25,663 nt of DNA from an uncultured Eubacterium sp. GTDB lineage: Bacteria; Bacillota; Clostridia; Oscillospirales; Acutalibacteraceae. Positions 22,776 to 25,663 of this stretch are shown here, piece after piece. The translations under genes were made by a program, and so were the position numbers. The DNA is taken from NCBI GenBank assembly GCA_905233805.1, contig CAJOER010000008.1, positions 1 to 25,663 on the forward strand, given 5' to 3'. A model generated the notes under the pieces. It did no database searches. It saw only the letters and a list, made by a program, of their open reading frames with translations, and was not told the origin of the DNA. Within the stretch, counting starts at the first letter, position 1. Each line of letters starts with the position of its first letter.

Positions 22776-24151
22776 TTATTTCAGGAAGTTTTCTTTTGAA
22801 AATCTAATCCAGCCGTGAGGCGTTGAAATCCGCTTATAGCCCCACTCTTTTTTATCCTCAAATACTACGCCCTTATCTCTTATAAGTTTTTCGGCATATT
22901 CCATTTCGTCAACAAAGTGCTCGTAACTCATGCCCTTGTCGGACCATGCAAGCTGAGCCGTGGCAATAACCCTCGGGAAAAGATAGCGCTGCATGGTGTT
23001 TTTATCGTTGATGTATTCCGTCCATATAGGCGCTTCTATTCCGAGTATGTTTTTGTATCCCGCCTCGGTCATACCCTTGAATTTCGGTTTATAAGAGATA
23101 ACGCGCCTCAGCGAGGTAATTTCATAGTAGTAGTCAAAATAGAAATATGAAAACGGCGAAAGGATGATTTTTCCGCCCGAGTTTGCGTACTCAACCGTGT
23201 TCTTCGGGAGTTCCTTCCAGTACTGAAGAATCGCTCTTTTATCAAGGTTTGCGCCCTTTGCGGCGTCATTCCAGACTATTGCTTCCTTGCCCTTGGAGTC
23301 AAGATACTCGATAATCGTATTCATATAGTAATTCTGATATTCCGGCCATGTTTTTAGTCCGCATGCAGTTTTAACCCTGTTACATTCGGGGCACTCCTCC
23401 CAGCGGTCTGTCGGTGCTTCGTCGCCGCCGATGTGGAAGTATTTATACGGGAATATCTCGCAGAATTCGTCAAGGATTTTTTCAACAACCTCGTATGTTT
23501 TATCCTTAGCAGGGCAGAGGACATCCTTGTAAATTCCCTGGCGTGTTTTTATTTCAACCTCTTCGCCCCTGCATGAAAGTTCGGGAAATACCGAAAGAAG
23601 AGCGCTCGTGTGGCCGGGCATATCAAATTCGGGAATTACGTCGATATACCTCTCTGCGCAGTAGTTAACGATATCCTTCATCTCTTCCTTTGTGAAAACT
23701 CTGCCGTAAGGGTTGGGGTCGTTTTCCGCTCCGAAGTCCGAACGCGGGCGCACAGCCGCCTTTGTATTGAGTTCGGGATAAGTTTCACATTCAAAACGCC
23801 AGCCCTGGTCCTCGGTTAAATGCCAGTGGAACGTGTTGAATTTAAGGAGCGACATAGCGTCAATTATTTCCTTAATATCGTCGTCATAAATGCGCGGTGC
23901 GGATACCTCGGCTTGTCCTCAACAGTACAAATAGGAAGTCTGTCATACTGCGCTTTAATCTGCTTTAACGTCTGTTTTGCAAAAAAAACGGCTTTTTCGC
24001 TTCCGCCTTCAATATTTATGCTTTCATTCGTTATGCTCAAGGTGTATTCCTCGTTTTCAAGCGAAGAGTTAATACTGCACTTTTCCTCGGGAATATTATC
24101 CGTAAATTCGTTTTTGAACTGTATTTTGCAGGGAGTCGGAATAATCTTCAT
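22776..24151 (-). pseudogene. GH20 beta-N-acetylhexosaminidase, frameshifted with deletion
   Basis: The gene starts at the ATG at 24151 (GAGG 8 nt upstream) and encodes the N-terminal domain up to EDKPRYPHRAFM, then hits TAA (frame ends 23864). The catalytic barrel continues in another frame: DDIKEIIDAMSLLKFNTFHWHLTEDQGW, the acid/base pair in HIGGDEAPTDRW, and on to 22776. Between FM and DDIK, intact GH20 enzymes have about ten residues of the form LDxxRHFFxV. That segment is absent, so the loss is a short deletion that shifts frame and removes the arginine that binds the sugar in GH20 active sites. No signal peptide is visible. The enzyme would have removed terminal GlcNAc/GalNAc from glycans. 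Its promoter and terminator remain, so the decay looks recent. Confidence 0.85.
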
Positions 24152-24169
24152 ATTTATCACCTCAAAACC

Positions 24170-24198
24170 ATTTTATCATTTACTTACAGTTTGTGCAA
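24170..24198 (-). promoter_or_regulatory. Promoter of the GH20 gene
   Basis: On the minus strand TTGCAC (24198-24193) and TAAAAT (24175-24170) are spaced 17 bp, 18 bp upstream of the ATG. It is back to back with the promoter at 24213-24241. Confidence 0.6.
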
Positions 24199-24212
24199 CA
24201 TATAAATCATTT

Positions 24213-24241
24213 TTGACATATTATTTAATTTATGATATAAT
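24213..24241 (+). promoter_or_regulatory. Perfect consensus sigma-A promoter
   Basis: TTGACA (24213-24218), a 17-bp AT-rich spacer and TATAAT (24236-24241) match the vegetative consensus exactly. It drives the secreted amidase gene and predicts strong constitutive expression unless repressed. Confidence 0.9.
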
Positions 24242-24295
24242 ACTACAAGCATTTAGACAGATTTCGACATTTTTAGATAAAGGAGGAGATGTAAT

Positions 24296-25663
24296 ATGAA
24301 GAGAACAGTTTCGCTGCTTCTTGCTTTTATTATGCTCTTTTCCTGCTTCTGCGCAGCGCCTTCGGCATACGCCGCCAAGGCTTACGCAGAGGATAAACTT
24401 GAAGGAATTCAAAAACAAACCGGCTTCATTCCCGACAGCACCGCTTACGTTACGGGAAACTGCTATGCTTTTATTTCCGCTGTGTGCGAAAAACTCTTCG
24501 GCGATAAGTATCAGGAACAGCTTTATAACGGTTATCAGTGCAAACATAATACAGGTAAGTTTGAAGAGGTTGCAGTTCTTAAAACCTCAAATACGGCAAG
24601 CGATGACAATATTAAGAAAATCATTAATTTCTTTATCCAGAACGCTATGCCCGGCGATGTTGTTCATTATGCGTCGCTCAGTAATTCAAGCTCAACCCAT
24701 ACCGTTATGGTACAGAGCGTAGACAATAAAAAAATCCGTTTCTTCCATTCCAACTACGGTTCGGACGATTGCAGAATTGATACGATATACTGGGACAGCC
24801 TGCGCGATAATCCTACGAGTAACGAATATAAAAACGGAAAAGTATATTCATATAACACGATTTTAACCAATAAAATGGTGAATTCAAGCAAGGGTATGGG
24901 TATTACGATTAACCGTTATACGAAATATTCCTCGCTCTTCTATACCGCAGGAGCGGAAAGCACGGTTCCTCCCGTTCTCAGCGCAACAAGAGCTTCGGCA
25001 ACCTCAATTAAACTGACGTGGAATAACGTTGCCGGTGCTTCAAAATATTATATTGCATATAAACTCAGTGCGGACAGCTCGTATACAGCTGCTTCAAAGA
25101 AGTGCAAGTCAACTTCATTTGAGGTTAAAAAACTTACTGTTGGCAAAAAGTATGACTTTAAGGTTAAGGCGTATGCTGCGGGAAAATGGATGTCCTACAG
25201 TAATATCGTAACAAAGAAAGTTCTTCCGCCGACGGTTTCCTCAGCGACTATAAAGGCAGCAGATAAAGGCCTTTCAATTTCGTGGCCTAAAAAAAGCGGC
25301 CTTACGGGAGTAAAGATTTACAGAAGTACAACAAGCGCAACCAAGGATTTCAAGCGTATTGCAACCCTTGACGGCGACGCGTCTTCATATCTTGATTCGG
25401 GCAAAGCGGTTAAGTACGGTAAGACATGTTATTATAAGATAATCCGTTTTGTAAAATCGGGAAGCAAGGAATACACATCTCCCGAAAAGGTATTTTCAAA
25501 AACATATACTCTTGCAACGCCGACTATGATTTGCGATAATATTTCGACCACGTCTGTGAGCGTTGAGATTAAGGGCGACGGATGTCAGAGCTGTTTTATC
25601 TACTATCTTGAAGCCGACGGAAAAACCGTACGTTCACAAAAAAGCGTAACGGGTACAAGCCTT
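24296..25663 (+). CDS. Secreted cysteine amidase/peptidase with Fn3-like repeats, 3' end outside window
   Basis: The ORF runs from the ATG at 24296 (after AGGAGG) to the last base without a stop, 456 codons seen. A signal peptide (about 1-27, ending PSAYA/AK) contains a Cys-rich hydrophobic core. The N-terminal domain has GNCYAFISAV (putative nucleophile Cys), PGDVVHYASL, then HTVMVQSV and FFHSNYG, the Cys-His-Asn order of CHAP or NlpC/P60-like papain-fold enzymes. From about residue 224 there are two or three fibronectin-III-like modules (for example SIKLTWNNVAGASKYYIAY; KKYDFKVKAYAAGKWMSYSN). It is probably a cell-wall hydrolase or surface peptidase. It stands divergent from the GH20 relic. 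The class is inferred from motif order only. Confidence 0.75.
   Translation, partial: MKRTVSLLLAFIMLFSCFCAAPSAYAAKAYAEDKLEGIQKQTGFIPDSTAYVTGNCYAFISAVCEKLFGDKYQEQLYNGYQCKHNTGKFEEVAVLKTSNTASDDNIKKIINFFIQNAMPGDVVHYASLSNSSSTHTVMVQSVDNKKIRFFHSNYGSDDCRIDTIYWDSLRDNPTSNEYKNGKVYSYNTILTNKMVNSSKGMGITINRYTKYSSLFYTAGAESTVPPVLSATRASATSIKLTWNNVAGASKYYIAYKLSADSSYTAASKKCKSTSFEVKKLTVGKKYDFKVKAYAAGKWMSYSNIVTKKVLPPTVSSATIKAADKGLSISWPKKSGLTGVKIYRSTTSATKDFKRIATLDGDASSYLDSGKAVKYGKTCYYKIIRFVKSGSKEYTSPEKVFSKTYTLATPTMICDNISTTSVSVEIKGDGCQSCFIYYLEADGKTVRSQKSVTGTSL

Noticed and set aside
1..25663. CRISPR array or cas genes
   Set aside because: No regularly spaced short direct repeats and no Cas-like protein were seen; the repeats present are gene-length or hairpins.

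Overview
The window looks like the genome of a gut-type clostridium (Bacillota, Oscillospiraceae/Ruminococcaceae-like). The evidence is a moderate GC content, strong AGGAGG-type ribosome binding sites, consensus sigma-A promoters, Gram-positive signal peptides, a DUF6809 protein, a MobP3-type relaxase and a large serine recombinase. No ribosomal or housekeeping protein gene is present to fix the genus.

Region 1 (1-10.9 kb, plus strand) is an operon-like run of very large envelope proteins. It starts with the 3' part of a >1200-residue membrane-anchored surface protein. Three tandem paralogues of about 800 residues follow (signal peptide, ectodomain, two mid-protein membrane segments, conserved ectodomain, C-terminal membrane anchor). 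The paralogues share nearly identical DNA blocks but carry unrelated sequence in two places. A structured, independently transcribed small RNA lies on the minus strand just after the third copy.

Region 2 (about 10.9-20.9 kb) looks like an integrative mobilizable element, partly decayed. It carries a small secreted Cys/Lys-rich protein, a DUF6809 protein, a winged-helix/HTH protein, a broken accessory mobilization gene, a MobP3-type relaxase with a damaged start, two tiny acidic ORFs and a large serine recombinase that ends 38 bp before a tRNA-Leu(CAG). Its main cargo is a minus-strand two-gene unit. The first gene encodes a 1011-residue protein with the hallmarks of the eukaryotic-type RNA-dependent RNA polymerase / YonO two-barrel superfamily: a DYDGD catalytic loop plus matching motifs on both sides. 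The second is an unrecognised 277-residue partner starting 2 nt downstream. This pair is the most interesting object in the window.

Region 3 (20.9-21.35 kb) is a tRNA-Leu site with one intact gene and two truncated tRNA-Leu relics in the same orientation, interspersed with palindromes. This suggests repeated integration or excision, or a decayed tandem array.

Region 4 (21.35-25.66 kb) looks chromosomal: a Gfo/Idh/MocA oxidoreductase, a GH20 hexosaminidase pseudogene with a deletion through its active-site region, and divergently the start of a secreted cysteine amidase/peptidase with fibronectin-III-like repeats that runs off the window end. All assignments come from reading the sequence; no database search was run.
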